DNA from: CAVUFH01 sp963740835
Lineage (GTDB): Bacteria > Actinomycetota > Acidimicrobiia > IMCC26256 > PALSA-610
DNA: 64,000 bases
Direction of reading: 5' to 3'
Assembly: GCA_963740835.1 (NCBI GenBank)
Contig: CAVUFH010000007.1
Coordinates: forward strand, 682,001-746,000
The notes under the pieces were generated by a model. It worked only from the letters and a program-made list of their open reading frames with translations, was not told the origin of the DNA and did no database searches. Below, piece by piece: positions 1-8,180 of this stretch (position 1 is its first letter; every line of letters starts with the position of its first letter). The position numbers and the translations under genes were made by a program.

Positions 1-832
1 CAGCGCGTCGACCTCAGGCCGCTTCGCCTTTCCGTCGAGCACGGCGTTACAGAAAGTCTCTCCGCAGTTGTCACACCAGCGCGAAGGTGAGCTTGCGGCC
101 CGACTGGTCGGGGTTGTCGTGGTCGAGTGCAGGGATCTCGTGGTCGCTCCAAATGGAGTCGCTGGGACCACCACCACAGGGGCACGAGTACCTGATGTAG
201 TCGTTGCCCGCGATCGCGTCCCAGATCGAGCCCGTAACGACGAGCTCGTGTGCGACGGCGCTCTGTGCTGCCTTCACCGCGTAGTTGACTGCCTTGCCAG
301 GCCAGACCATCGCCTGGTGCGGCGTCCGTGCAATGCCGACGCGCTTCACCAGGACGGTGCTCGTGGCGACTCCGATCTTGAACCCCGTGGCCGGAATGTC
401 GGGCCATCTCTGCGTGAGCCGCGGAACGAGAGCCTTCTCGCTGAACGTCTTCGCCGTGATGCCGGCGCACATCGCGCGCTCGATAGCCCGGTCGTTCCAG
501 TAGAGGCCGATGACGCAGTCACCTTGGATCGGAATCCAGCCAGCGTCGAACTGGCGGAAGACGTCCACCACCGGCCGGAGAGCCGCCTCGTAGATGCTCG
601 CCGTCGACGCGGCGTACTTGTTCAGGCCGAGCTTTGTGGAGGACTGCAGGTCGGCCACGACAGCAACGAGGCCCTCGACCCGGAGCCAGCGTCGGGCTTC
701 GATGGGCGGCGCCTCATCGACCGGGTCGAAGTCGGTGACGTCATCGACGTCGGGCATGGAAGACACCTCCACGCCGACGTATTCGTCGCAAGCGTCGAGG
801 AGCGCTTCTAGTTCGAACATGGCCTTCCCCAT
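1..832 (-). CDS. Pycsar-like class III nucleotidyl cyclase, frameshifted and cut by window edge
   Basis: Soluble protein built mostly of one class III cyclase domain. Counting from the ATG at 832, the two metal-binding aspartates are D61 (in VADLQSST) and D105 (in QGDCVIGLYW). The transition-state asparagine is N183 (in AVNYAVKAAQ), but the usual Arg four residues later is Lys187. The frame stops at 71-73. One base earlier, the next frame continues without a stop to the window edge with RWCDNCGETFCNAVLDGK, a Cys-rich tail that fits as the C-terminus. One extra base in the AA run at 84-85 would explain this. Stand-alone cyclases of this shape make cCMP or cUMP in Pycsar anti-phage systems; that role is inferred. 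It is divergent from the XRE-ImmA gene across a palindrome. ATG at 820 is an alternative start. Confidence 0.7.
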
Positions 833-839
833 CTGATTG

Positions 840-880
840 CTGTTACGTGATATTGAGTAGTACTCGATATAGTGTAACAG
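840..880. promoter_or_regulatory. 41-bp palindrome, probable operator between divergent genes
   Basis: Two 20-nt arms around a central G at 860 match at 16 of 20 positions. The outer arms are CTGTTAC and GTAACAG, and the inner core is GAGTAGTACTC. A further GTAACAG lies at 919-925, closer to the XRE gene. The site sits 7 bp from the cyclase start and about 80 bp before the XRE start, so it could control both. The AT-rich core contrasts with its GC-rich surroundings. The likely binder is the adjacent XRE protein (inference). Confidence 0.65.
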
Positions 881-958
881 AAGGTTGTTGCGTATCTTTC
901 CGATGTAGTGGACAGTTCGTAACAGCCGTGCCTGGGACCCTCGATCCGAAGGACGCCG

Positions 959-2166
959 ATGGTTGACCTCCATGTCGTGCTCGCGCGCGCCCGAGAGCGG
1001 GCCCGCTACTCCCAGGATCACGTCGGAGCCGCTCTAGGTGTTAGTCGCGCGATGGTGAGCTACTGGGAGGGTGGCACTCGGCGGCCGAACGACCGGCAAC
1101 TCGCGGCCCTCGCACGCCTCTACCGCGTCGAGCCGGAACATCTGCTGGACGGCAGAGAAGCCGAACCGGCTGGCGCTGAGCTTGCCGGCATGTTGCTTCG
1201 CGCCGAGGCGGGTTTCGAAGCCGAATCAGCTCCGGGCCTGCAGGAGTTCGTCACGTTTCTCGAGCGATACGCCGAGCTATCTGCACTCACCAAGATCCCA
1301 ATCCGGGGTCTGATCCAGAGCCCATTCGTCTATCGATCTCGCTTCGCACAAAAGGACGACGCGCGCCGTAAGGCAGAGGAAGTCAGATCTCACCTGGACC
1401 TCGGCGCCGGGCCGATCGCCGATGTCGACGTTGTGTGCGAAATGTTGGGCATCACCGTGTATCGCGCCCCCTGGGCGCTGACCTGAAGACGGCGCCGTCG
1501 GGGGCGTTCCTCAACCACCGGGATGTCGGGTTCTCGATCCTTGTGAATCTCGACATGACTCCGGGGCGCCGGCGGTTCACAGTCGCGCACGAGATCGGTC
1601 ACGCGCTGTTCCACAGCGAGGAGGATCGCTGGGTCGTCTCGTTCGGTCAGAATCCACGAGAGTCGTTCGCCGACGAGTTCGCGGGCGAGTTCCTCATGCC
1701 GAGCGAGGGGATTCGCCGGTTCATCGAGGAAGCCGGGATGCCTCCCCGGATCACCGACGCGGTAGATGTCATACACATCCAGCGGTACTTCCGCGCATCG
1801 TTCCCTATGACGCTGGTCCGCCTGCGACAGATGAAGGCGATGACCCTTCAAACGTATCGAGAGCTCGCGCGAGACGTACGGCCCGTGGCGCTGGCGCGCT
1901 CGCTTGGCTACCCGATTGATCCTGAGGAGTACAGGCAAGATCCAGAGCGTTGGCGCATCCACCGGTTCCCGCGGGCCTTCCTTCGCATGCTCCGTGCCGC
2001 CGTCGTTAGCGAGGTCATGTCGCCACCGACCGCAGCCTCCTTCGCCGGTCTCTCGATCGCCGACCTCGTCCAAATCCTTGGACAGCCGCTCGCTGGCACC
2101 GAGAGCGAACCTCCTGACCTCGCAACCGAGTTCGCAGAGTTCGAGGAAACGGGTGTCGTCTCCTGA
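959..2166 (+). CDS. XRE-family HTH plus ImmA/IrrE metallopeptidase, with frameshift
   Basis: Residues about 6-60 form an XRE helix-turn-helix (GVSRAMVSYWEGG). The second half carries the zinc-peptidase motif AHEIGHALFH (HEXXH), then DEFAGEFLMP, typical of ImmA/IrrE (COG2856). Proteins of this kind cleave or sense a repressor and control mobile elements or toxin modules. The first frame stops at 1486, and the second frame continues the same family (PLGADLKTAPSGAFLNHRDVG). A missing C in the CCCCC run near 1467-1471 (a -1 shift) would rejoin them into about 402 residues. It may be a sequencing indel, a real mutation or programmed slippage. The 3' end overlaps the PIN gene by 14 bp. Confidence 0.75.
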
Positions 2167-2788
2167 GCACGGGTGCATCGTCGACACTGTCGTCCTCTTG
2201 TATTTCCTCCTCGTGGGCAGAGACGAGCTGCTACGCGACCTCCTCGGTGACGCGTTGAGGGTCCCGCTGACGGTGTACGACCCTGATGACCGATCGCTCG
2301 GTGAAGAAGCCTTGCGGCATGTGGAGTTCCTCTCGGAGATGCGGCAGGCGGTGCGCCACTACGAGGTCAATGTCAGGCTTGGCGGATCCGACCATGAGCT
2401 TCTTCGTCGAGTGCGTATCGTTGACGACCTCTTCGACAGCGGCGCGCTCACCGTGGTCGAGATGGTCGAGGTGGAGAGCTCAGTCGCCGCGCGGCTTCAA
2501 GGCTTCGACGGAGTCGCGGAACATGGCTTGAGTGCGCCCCTGGGACCTGGGGAAGCAGCGTGCGTCGCGATCGCTTGGGAGCGAGGCTGGACGATCGCGA
2601 CTGATGACGAAGCCGCACTCACGGTGCTCGACAATTTTCACGGTGGCCGTAGCTACGCCTACGAACGCATTCGGAAGCTTCTTATCCGCGTGGCCGAGGA
2701 GAGTCGGGTCAGCCGGGACGAAGCGAATGCGATCCACGCCGAGATGCGGGCGCTCGGATTCTGGGACCGCGACAGCCCGTTCCCGTAG
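2153..2788 (+). CDS. PIN-like domain protein (putative RNase)
   Basis: 211 residues from a GTG inside the end of the upstream gene. Near the N-terminus is a PIN-type acidic residue in CIVDTVVLLYF. The second acidic cluster is GPGEAACVAIAWERG followed by TIATDDEAA, giving the Glu and Asp pair expected in PIN nucleases. The C-terminus DEANAIHAEMRALGFWDRD is a common closing helix in PIN proteins encoded with XRE-ImmA regulators. PIN proteins are Mg-dependent RNases and often toxins. Overlap with the regulator gene suggests co-translation and control by it. The precise target is unknown. Confidence 0.65.
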   Translation: MSSPEHGCIVDTVVLLYFLLVGRDELLRDLLGDALRVPLTVYDPDDRSLGEEALRHVEFLSEMRQAVRHYEVNVRLGGSDHELLRRVRIVDDLFDSGALTVVEMVEVESSVAARLQGFDGVAEHGLSAPLGPGEAACVAIAWERGWTIATDDEAALTVLDNFHGGRSYAYERIRKLLIRVAEESRVSRDEANAIHAEMRALGFWDRDSPFP

Positions 2789-3000
2789 CTGCTCTCGTCC
2801 TGGACGAAGCGTTCGCAACGCGGGGTTCGGACACGCGCGGCGTGGCCGAGTGAGTCACTCACGCGCTCACACCAAGTGTCTCCGTCGGCCGTTTCGGTCG
2901 GCTGCACGGTCGCCGGACGTTAGAAGATCCGTTAGAAGTCAGCCCGGACACGCAACGGGCCGGTCCCGAGAGACCGGCCCTGACCTGCGGCTTCTTGTAG
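2789..3000. other. Gene-free spacer between PIN gene and tRNA
   Basis: 212 bp with no convincing gene. It contains GTTAGAAG twice, 12 bp apart (2919-2926 and 2931-2938), and a near-palindrome of GTGAGT/ACTCAC around 2850. These could be recombinase arm sites, given the adjacent tRNA, but no integrase is visible in the window. Confidence 0.3.
2957..2980 (-). terminator. GC-rich hairpin downstream of tRNA-fMet
   Basis: A perfect 9-bp stem (GGGCCGGTC paired with GACCGGCCC) around a 6-nt loop. It lies about 20 bp beyond the tRNA 3' end on the tRNA strand. There is no strong T-tract, as is common for actinobacterial terminators. It may also stop readthrough from the PIN gene. Confidence 0.5.
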
Positions 3001-3074
<74 letters not shown>

Positions 3075-3125
3075 TCGGTGGAACGACCATGGTACCGAGC
3101 GCCATCCGCCGTTCCAAACCCGCGT

Positions 3126-3218
3126 TCAGGCGGTGCGCAGGACCTCGCGCAGCTTCAGCCGGCGGCCGGTGCGCACGATCGCGCGCTGGGAGACGACGCC
3201 GCCCACCTGCACCGCGGC
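3126..3218 (-). pseudogene. Relic of ABC-2 permease C-terminus
   Basis: 93 nt match 15565-15657, the last 31 codons of the intact permease at 15565-16713, with about five mismatches. The encoded tail ends TGRRLKLREVLRTA and the stop codon is kept. Only one residue differs (Ser for Tyr after GGVV). Homology stops abruptly upstream, near 3219. It is therefore a truncated paralogue, left by a rearrangement next to the tRNA. The stretch from 3219 to 3356 shows nothing else I can identify. Confidence 0.75.
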
Positions 3219-3356
3219 CCTGTGGGCGGAGATATCGCGGACTCGCCAACGTCAGCCGGCGCCGGCGCGTACGCGCACGGCCAGGACGGAGTGCTCTCGT
3301 TTTTCGACGGTACGGCGTGGCACGGAGACGGCGGACGGTTCGACTGATCCCACCGG

Positions 3357-4772
3357 TCAGTTCGAGCTCGGTTGGATGTCGCGGCGGAGCGACGCATCAA
3401 GGAGCTGCTGGATGCCGGCGGCGATGGCGCCGGCCAGCATGCCGACGTCACGCGCGGTGTCGAAGTCGCCGGTGACGCCGAACGCGAGCTGACCGTTGTA
3501 CGAGAGGATCGCGGTGCCGATCCGTACGCCGTGCGCGATCGGGACGTAGGGGTAGTACGCCAGCATCTCGCGGCCCAGGCAGTACAAGGGGAACTGGGGC
3601 CCGGGCACATTCGTCGTCACGGTGTTGATCGATCGCTGCGGTAACCGGTGGACGACGTGGCTCGCGACCCGGGTCGCCATCCCGACAAGCATCGGCGGGA
3701 GGAGGTTTCCTGCCGCGGTGACGACGCCACCGGCTTCGGCCATGTGCGATCGCTTGAGCTCGCGCATCTGCTCACTCACCGACCGCAGGCGTTCGATCGG
3801 GTCGGCGATGTGCACGGGCAATTCGAGGAGCATCGCCGAGACCCGGTTGTCAAGCACGCCGCGCGCATCGGCGGCTCGGAGCGAGACCGGAACGAGCGTG
3901 CGCACGACCGCGTCATCAGCATCCTCGCCGCGGCCGAGCAGCAGCTCTCGGTACCCGCCCGCAACGGCGGCGAGGACCACGTCGTTCAGGGTTCCGTCGA
4001 ACGCGGCTCGGATAGCGCGCACGTCGGCGATCGCGGCCGATGCGTGGGCCCAGACGCGGTGCGGTCCGATCGCGCCCTCGATCGAGAGCGGCGGCGTCGC
4101 CGCCAGACGGCGTCCGAAGCCGACGAGACCGGCGCCGGTGTCCCGCGCCGCGCGCAGTGTGTTCGCCCAGTGTCTGACCGCGGAAGGGGACCGCCGCGCG
4201 ACGCCGGCGAGGTCGACCGCGAGGCCGCCCCACGCGTCGAGCACCACCGCGAGTCCCGACGGGGGCGGCGCGGGCGTCCACGCTTCGAACTCGGGGATGT
4301 CGGTGTTTCGCTGGACGTCGAGGAGCACGGTGAGGAGATCGACGCCCGAGATGCCGTCGACCATGCAGTGGTGGACCTTGCAGATGAGCGCCCATCGGTT
4401 GTCGGCGAGCCCCTCGACGACCCACGTCTCCCAGAGCGGGCGCGCTCGGTCGAGTGGTTGCGACATGAGGCGGGCCATGAGCGCGCAGAGTTCGGCGTCG
4501 CCGCCCGGTGCGGGCAACGCGGTGCGACGCACGTGGTACGAGAGGTTGAAGTGCGGATCGTCAACCCACACGGGCCGGCCGAGCTCGAACGGCGCGAAGC
4601 GAACACGCTGGCGATAGCGCGGGATGCGGTCGAGCTTCGCCCCGAGGAGCTGTTCAATGCGGTCGGCCGGCGGCGGCGGCCCTTCGAATACCGACACGCC
4701 GGCGATGTGCAGGTGCTCGATGCCGTCTTCGAGGTGAAGGAACTCCGCATCGAGGACACTGAGTCGGTCCAT
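3357..4772 (-). CDS. Wax ester synthase / acyl-CoA:diacylglycerol acyltransferase
   Basis: 471 residues, the normal size for the WS/DGAT family. The catalytic motif HHCMVDG is at residues 134-140 (HHxxxDG). The start MDRLSVLDAEFLHLED and the C-terminal NTVTTNVPGPQFPLY are family signatures. The enzyme transfers an acyl group from acyl-CoA to diacylglycerol or a fatty alcohol, giving triacylglycerol or wax esters for storage. It acts at the inner membrane or lipid bodies. The next gene upstream on the same strand is an alpha/beta hydrolase, so the pair may handle lipid storage and turnover (inference). Confidence 0.92.
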   Translation of the reverse strand: MDRLSVLDAEFLHLEDGIEHLHIAGVSVFEGPPPPADRIEQLLGAKLDRIPRYRQRVRFAPFELGRPVWVDDPHFNLSYHVRRTALPAPGGDAELCALMARLMSQPLDRARPLWETWVVEGLADNRWALICKVHHCMVDGISGVDLLTVLLDVQRNTDIPEFEAWTPAPPPSGLAVVLDAWGGLAVDLAGVARRSPSAVRHWANTLRAARDTGAGLVGFGRRLAATPPLSIEGAIGPHRVWAHASAAIADVRAIRAAFDGTLNDVVLAAVAGGYRELLLGRGEDADDAVVRTLVPVSLRAADARGVLDNRVSAMLLELPVHIADPIERLRSVSEQMRELKRSHMAEAGGVVTAAGNLLPPMLVGMATRVASHVVHRLPQRSINTVTTNVPGPQFPLYCLGREMLAYYPYVPIAHGVRIGTAILSYNGQLAFGVTGDFDTARDVGMLAGAIAAGIQQLLDASLRRDIQPSSN

Positions 4773-4878
4773 GGTCTGCCTCGTCTGGACGAGCGTTGAA
4801 GTCGTCGACGTCGACAGTCCTCCGCAGACGCGCGGGGCGCCAGAGTCAATCGCCCCTAGCGAGCCGCAAGCTCGTGAG

Positions 4879-5784
4879 TTACCGACTCGCGGCGTGCAGG
4901 CGGTCTTGCCAGGCAGACGAAGCCAAGGTGGCCGGCGCCGTCGAGGTCACGAACTCGACGAGGACTTCGACGAAGCGTTGCGGGTCTTCGCACTGCGGGA
5001 AGTGACCGACACCCTCGAAGATCTCGAGGCGGCTTCCGGGAATCTCGTCGTGCGCGCTGTACGCCTGCTCTACAGGGATGATCCGATCGTTGCTTCCCCA
5101 CAGGATGAGCGTCGGGACATCGGCCGCGAGGTACAGACGGTCAGTGGCACTCACTCGTTGCCCGGCTTGATCGATCACGGATCGGAGCGTGTGCACGAAC
5201 GCCACGCGCGCTTCGGCGTCCGCGAGTGAACCGTAGCTTTCCCACACCTCGACGAGATGTCGACTGGGTCGCAGTCCGAGGTTTCGGAGCCAGCCGGCGA
5301 CAGACGTTCCGAGATCGTGGACCCACTGCGTGCACGCGAGCGGGAGCACGTACTCGGCGCCCGGAAGGGTGAGCGCGCGCAGGAGCAGATTCACCTCTTG
5401 GCCGAGGCCGCCGCTCGAAACGAGGCCAAGTCGTTCGCATCGCTCCGGGAACTGGTAAGCGAATTGCATCGCGATGCCACCACCGAGCGACTGTCCGACG
5501 ACGGTCGCCCGCTCCTGACCGAGCGCGACCATCAGGTCGCGAAGGTTGTTGGCGAATCCGCCGAGCGAGTAGTCGCCACGTGGTTTCGCCGACCCACCGT
5601 GTCCGACGAGGTCGGGAGCGATGACCGTGAATCGCTCCGCGAGCGCGGGCAGCACGAAGCGCCACGTCGCGGAACTTCCGGCCATGCCGTGCACGAGGAC
5701 GAGCACTGGCCCGGAGCCTCCTGTGCGGTACGCGATCTGGTGTCCGTGAATCGCAACCTGCTGGGGCGCGAACGACGACGTCAT
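4879..5784 (-). CDS. Alpha/beta hydrolase
   Basis: 301 residues from ATG 5784; a longer frame to 5862 is less likely. Oxyanion motif HGMAGSS and nucleophile elbow GQSLGG (S99) are present. The acid lies in LILWGSNDRIIP and the catalytic His in GVGHFPQCEDP. The order matches the classical hydrolase fold of epoxide hydrolases, lipases and MhpC-like enzymes. Substrate cannot be told from sequence. It shares strand with the wax ester synthase about 100 bp downstream, which makes a lipid or ester substrate plausible. Confidence 0.85.
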   Translation of the reverse strand: MTSSFAPQQVAIHGHQIAYRTGGSGPVLVLVHGMAGSSATWRFVLPALAERFTVIAPDLVGHGGSAKPRGDYSLGGFANNLRDLMVALGQERATVVGQSLGGGIAMQFAYQFPERCERLGLVSSGGLGQEVNLLLRALTLPGAEYVLPLACTQWVHDLGTSVAGWLRNLGLRPSRHLVEVWESYGSLADAEARVAFVHTLRSVIDQAGQRVSATDRLYLAADVPTLILWGSNDRIIPVEQAYSAHDEIPGSRLEIFEGVGHFPQCEDPQRFVEVLVEFVTSTAPATLASSAWQDRLHAASR

Positions 5785-6048
5785 GATCGACCACGGTACG
5801 CGCGCGTCATACTTCGCCTCCACCGCCGCGAGGCACTCGTTCGCGACTCGGCAAGTGTGCATCCGTGCAGCCCGAGCGGGTTAGAGGCGAAGGTCCCACT
5901 GCCGTCACGTAATCGCGAACCTGGCAGGGTGTGCTCATCGCGCCACGCAAGCCACTGGTCCCTCTGCAACTGCCCTCGCGCCCAGCCGGTCCCTCCTCCC
6001 AGCGGGCCTGGGAGCGTGCGCAAAGCCGTCGCAGTCACGCGGCGCACG
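5785..6048. other. Gene-free region between hydrolase and redox operon
   Basis: 264 bp without a convincing gene. Apart from the hairpin at 5996-6014 I see nothing; it probably holds the hydrolase promoter. Confidence 0.4.
5996..6014 (-). terminator. Hairpin after ferric-reductase-like gene
   Basis: Stem CTCCCAG/CTGGGAG of 7 bp with a 5-nt loop CGGGC. It lies 35 bp past the stop codon of the minus-strand redox operon. There is no T-tract, so this is tentative. Confidence 0.4.
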
Positions 6049-6609
6049 TCATGACGAGCCGCTCGCGCTTGATGTCGCGCGTGGGATGCGACGCGGCGTC
6101 CAGATCCGTACGAGCGTCATCATGAGCACAAGGCCCGCCATGAGAATGCAGGCCCACTGGAAGACGGGGTTGCGCCGATCGGTGCCTGCTGTGAGGCCAT
6201 GCGTCGTAGCGACAACGAAGACGACGAAGCTCGTGAGGTGCACCGCGTGCCAGGTGCGACGCGGCATCCTGCGCATCGCGAGCGACGTGATTTCGATTGC
6301 GAGGAGCAGGTACATCGCGACCACGCCGAGCGCGACAGCCGCGGGCTTGTAGCTCGAGACGAACGGCACAAGAAAGTCAGCCGGTCCGAAGCCGACGAAG
6401 TGGTCAAGGCCGAGACCAAGGAGGTGCACACCCACGAACGCCACCGAGAGGCCGCCAAGGAATCGGTGCACATCGAGCACCCAACTGGGCGCGGGCTTGC
6501 GAACCAGCCGCGTCGAGAGCTGCAGACCGCCGACGACCGCAAGCGATGCGAGCGCCCAGGCGACGATCCCTCCAGCCCGCGCCGTGTACCACCATGCCTG
6601 CGAACGCAC
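6049..6609 (-). CDS. Ferric-reductase-like heme membrane protein
   Basis: 186 residues with about five hydrophobic segments (near 13-31, 47-67, 88-110, 121-139 and 150-167). Histidines H48, H62, H121, H124 and H137 sit in or beside the helices, the pattern of b-type heme ligation in ferric-reductase-like and cytochrome b561-type domains. No soluble flavin or NAD domain is attached. It would pass electrons across the membrane. It is the third gene of a minus-strand set and lies near an ApbE flavinyltransferase, so it may accept or donate electrons to a flavinylated partner (inference). Confidence 0.75.
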   Translation of the reverse strand: MRSQAWWYTARAGGIVAWALASLAVVGGLQLSTRLVRKPAPSWVLDVHRFLGGLSVAFVGVHLLGLGLDHFVGFGPADFLVPFVSSYKPAAVALGVVAMYLLLAIEITSLAMRRMPRRTWHAVHLTSFVVFVVATTHGLTAGTDRRNPVFQWACILMAGLVLMMTLVRIWTPRRIPRATSSASGSS

Positions 6610-6633
6610 GCGCGGAGCCTATTGGACGCCGGC

Positions 6634-7062
6634 TCAGCTGCCGCGCGTCGTGGTGTGCGGCGCTCGGGTTGCGTGTGTCGTCGCACTCGTCGCGCTCGTC
6701 GCCGGCGTCGCGCCGGCTGTCGACGTCGCGGTGGGCGCGGTCGAGGTCGCGTTGGTTGAAGCCGGCGCCGCGACGGAGTTCGCGCTCGCGTTCGCCACGG
6801 TCCCGGCAATCGCGAAGAACGAAGCAACGCTCAGGCCGCCGAGCAGCCATCGGCTGGCTGCAGCCGGGTGACGCCGCCGGCTCCGTCCCGGCGACCGCGC
6901 GGACGCAGCTCGCGACACCGCAGCATCGGCCGGCTCGCGCGCACCGGCCGGCGGCGTGCTCTCCGCCACGGCGGGCACCGGCGCGCGACGAGAAGCCGCA
7001 CGGCGTGCCTGGAGTCTGCGGATCCGCTCGGCCTGCTCGAAGTCGTTGACGTGGTCAGTCAT
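6634..7062 (-). CDS. Small single-span membrane protein
   Basis: 142 residues from ATG 7062. The N-terminal half is charged, cytoplasm-like (MTDHVNDFEQAERIRRLQ). It is followed by one membrane span (WLLGGLSVASFFAIAGTV) and an Ala/Thr/Ser-rich tail likely outside the cell. No known domain is recognised. It lies between the ferric-reductase-like gene (24-bp gap) and another small exported protein (8-bp overlap), so an accessory role in the redox operon is likely. No ApbE target motif of the S/T-G-A-S/T type is visible. Confidence 0.6.
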   Translation of the reverse strand: MTDHVNDFEQAERIRRLQARRAASRRAPVPAVAESTPPAGAREPADAAVSRAASARSPGRSRRRHPAAASRWLLGGLSVASFFAIAGTVANASANSVAAPASTNATSTAPTATSTAGATPATSATSATTHATRAPHTTTRGS

Positions 7063-7330
7063 CAGATCCGTGTCCTTCTCCTTGGACGCTGCGCGTCGCC
7101 GTTGCCGTACCGACTTCGTGCTCGCGCTCGCCGCTCTCGTGTGATCCTGCGCGGGTCGAGCTTGTTGTCGCCGAATTGCTCGAAACGATCGCCGGCTTCG
7201 GTCGCACCGATGTTGCGGGCGATGACGACGCGAACCCCAATGCGCCGAGGTTCGCACCGATGGCGATCGCCGCGGCGACGAGGCTCATCGAGATCGCACT
7301 TGCGGCTGCAATAGAAGTCTTCCTTTGCAT
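7055..7330 (-). CDS. Small exported or membrane-anchored protein
   Basis: 91 residues from ATG 7330 (MQRKTSIAAASAISMSL). A short basic start is followed by a hydrophobic segment and then a polar Ser/Thr-rich tail. This is typical of a signal peptide or anchor. It is the first gene of the minus-strand redox set and is divergent from the response regulator. Function unknown. Confidence 0.55.
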   Translation of the reverse strand: MQRKTSIAAASAISMSLVAAAIAIGANLGALGFASSSPATSVRPKPAIVSSNSATTSSTRAGSHESGEREHEVGTATATRSVQGEGHGSDD

Positions 7331-7404
7331 CACTCGTACCTCTGCGTTCTTCAGGCCGGAACCGCTCGGCTGCACGACTTCGTTGCCTCAGGCAACACCA
7401 GGAT

Positions 7405-7445
7405 CGTGAAGGTGCGAGCGAGATCTCCGTGAAGTGTCCGTGAAG
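7405..7445. promoter_or_regulatory. CCGTGAAG boxes, probable response-regulator operator
   Basis: CCGTGAAG occurs at 7427-7434 and 7438-7445, exactly 11 bp apart, with a related CGTGAAGGTG at 7405-7414. Direct repeats with an 11-bp period are typical of OmpR-family binding. The same 8-mer, inverted, recurs before apbE at 9322-9329. The site lies between the divergent redox operon and the regulator gene, so autoregulation is likely (inference). Confidence 0.5.
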
Positions 7446-7484
7446 GTGAGGAGGTCGACGAGCGTGTCGTCGTACCCTGGCGCC

Positions 7485-8180
7485 GTGGCGAAGCGCATCC
7501 TCGTTGTCGACGACGAGGATCGGATCCGGGAGATCGTTCGAAGCTACCTCGAAAGCGACGGCTTCGAGGTAGCGGAAGCGCGCGACGGCGACACCGCGCT
7601 CACAACTGCACGCGACTGGCGTCCCGATCTCGTGGTACTCGACGTGATGATGCCGGGCACTGACGGGATCGAGGTCTTGCGCCGGCTTCGCACCACATCT
7701 GAGCTCCCGGTCATCCTGCTCACCGCTCGCTCCGAGGAGGTCGACACGCTCGTCGGGCTCTCTGTGGGCGCCGACGACTACGTCACGAAGCCGTTCAGCC
7801 CCCGCGAGCTCGTCGCTCGCATCAAGACCGTGCTGCGACGGAGCGCGGGCGGTCCGGCGCTCGACACCGCGGACCGGCTCATCTTCGACGGACTCGTCAT
7901 CGACGTCGGCGGTCACGAGGTCGAACGGAACGGTGAAGCGGTCACGCTCAGTACGCTCGAGTTCGATCTCCTCCTCGCGCTGGCCCGCGCGCCGGGGCGC
8001 GTGCTCACACGCCGCCAACTGCTCGAGAACGTGTGGGGCTTCGACTTCTTCGGCGATGAGCGGGTTGTCGACGTGCACATCCGAAGCATCCGCAAGGCGC
8101 TCGGTGACAGTGCCGATGATCCGAAACTGATCGGCACAGTGCGCGGCGTGGGCTACAAGTTCCTTGGGTCAACCACGTGA
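7485..8180 (+). CDS. OmpR-family response regulator
   Basis: 231 residues from GTG 7485, chosen because AKRILVVDDE follows immediately; a GTG at 7434 is upstream. The receiver has acidic DDE, phospho-acceptor D53 in LVVLDVMMPG, Thr in LLTAR and Lys in VTKPF. The winged-helix output domain ends with VRGVGYKFL. A TACCCT element 7 bp before the GTG suggests a leaderless transcript. It is coupled to the sensor kinase by a GTGA overlap. Boxes at 7405-7445 and 9299-9331 suggest that it controls itself, the redox operon and apbE. Confidence 0.93.
   Translation: MAKRILVVDDEDRIREIVRSYLESDGFEVAEARDGDTALTTARDWRPDLVVLDVMMPGTDGIEVLRRLRTTSELPVILLTARSEEVDTLVGLSVGADDYVTKPFSPRELVARIKTVLRRSAGGPALDTADRLIFDGLVIDVGGHEVERNGEAVTLSTLEFDLLLALARAPGRVLTRRQLLENVWGFDFFGDERVVDVHIRSIRKALGDSADDPKLIGTVRGVGYKFLGSTT

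Noticed and set aside
3078..3347. Plus-strand frame ending in a GTAWHGDGG-like segment
   Set aside because: Overlaps the permease relic in reverse; no family recognised and composition is shadow-like.
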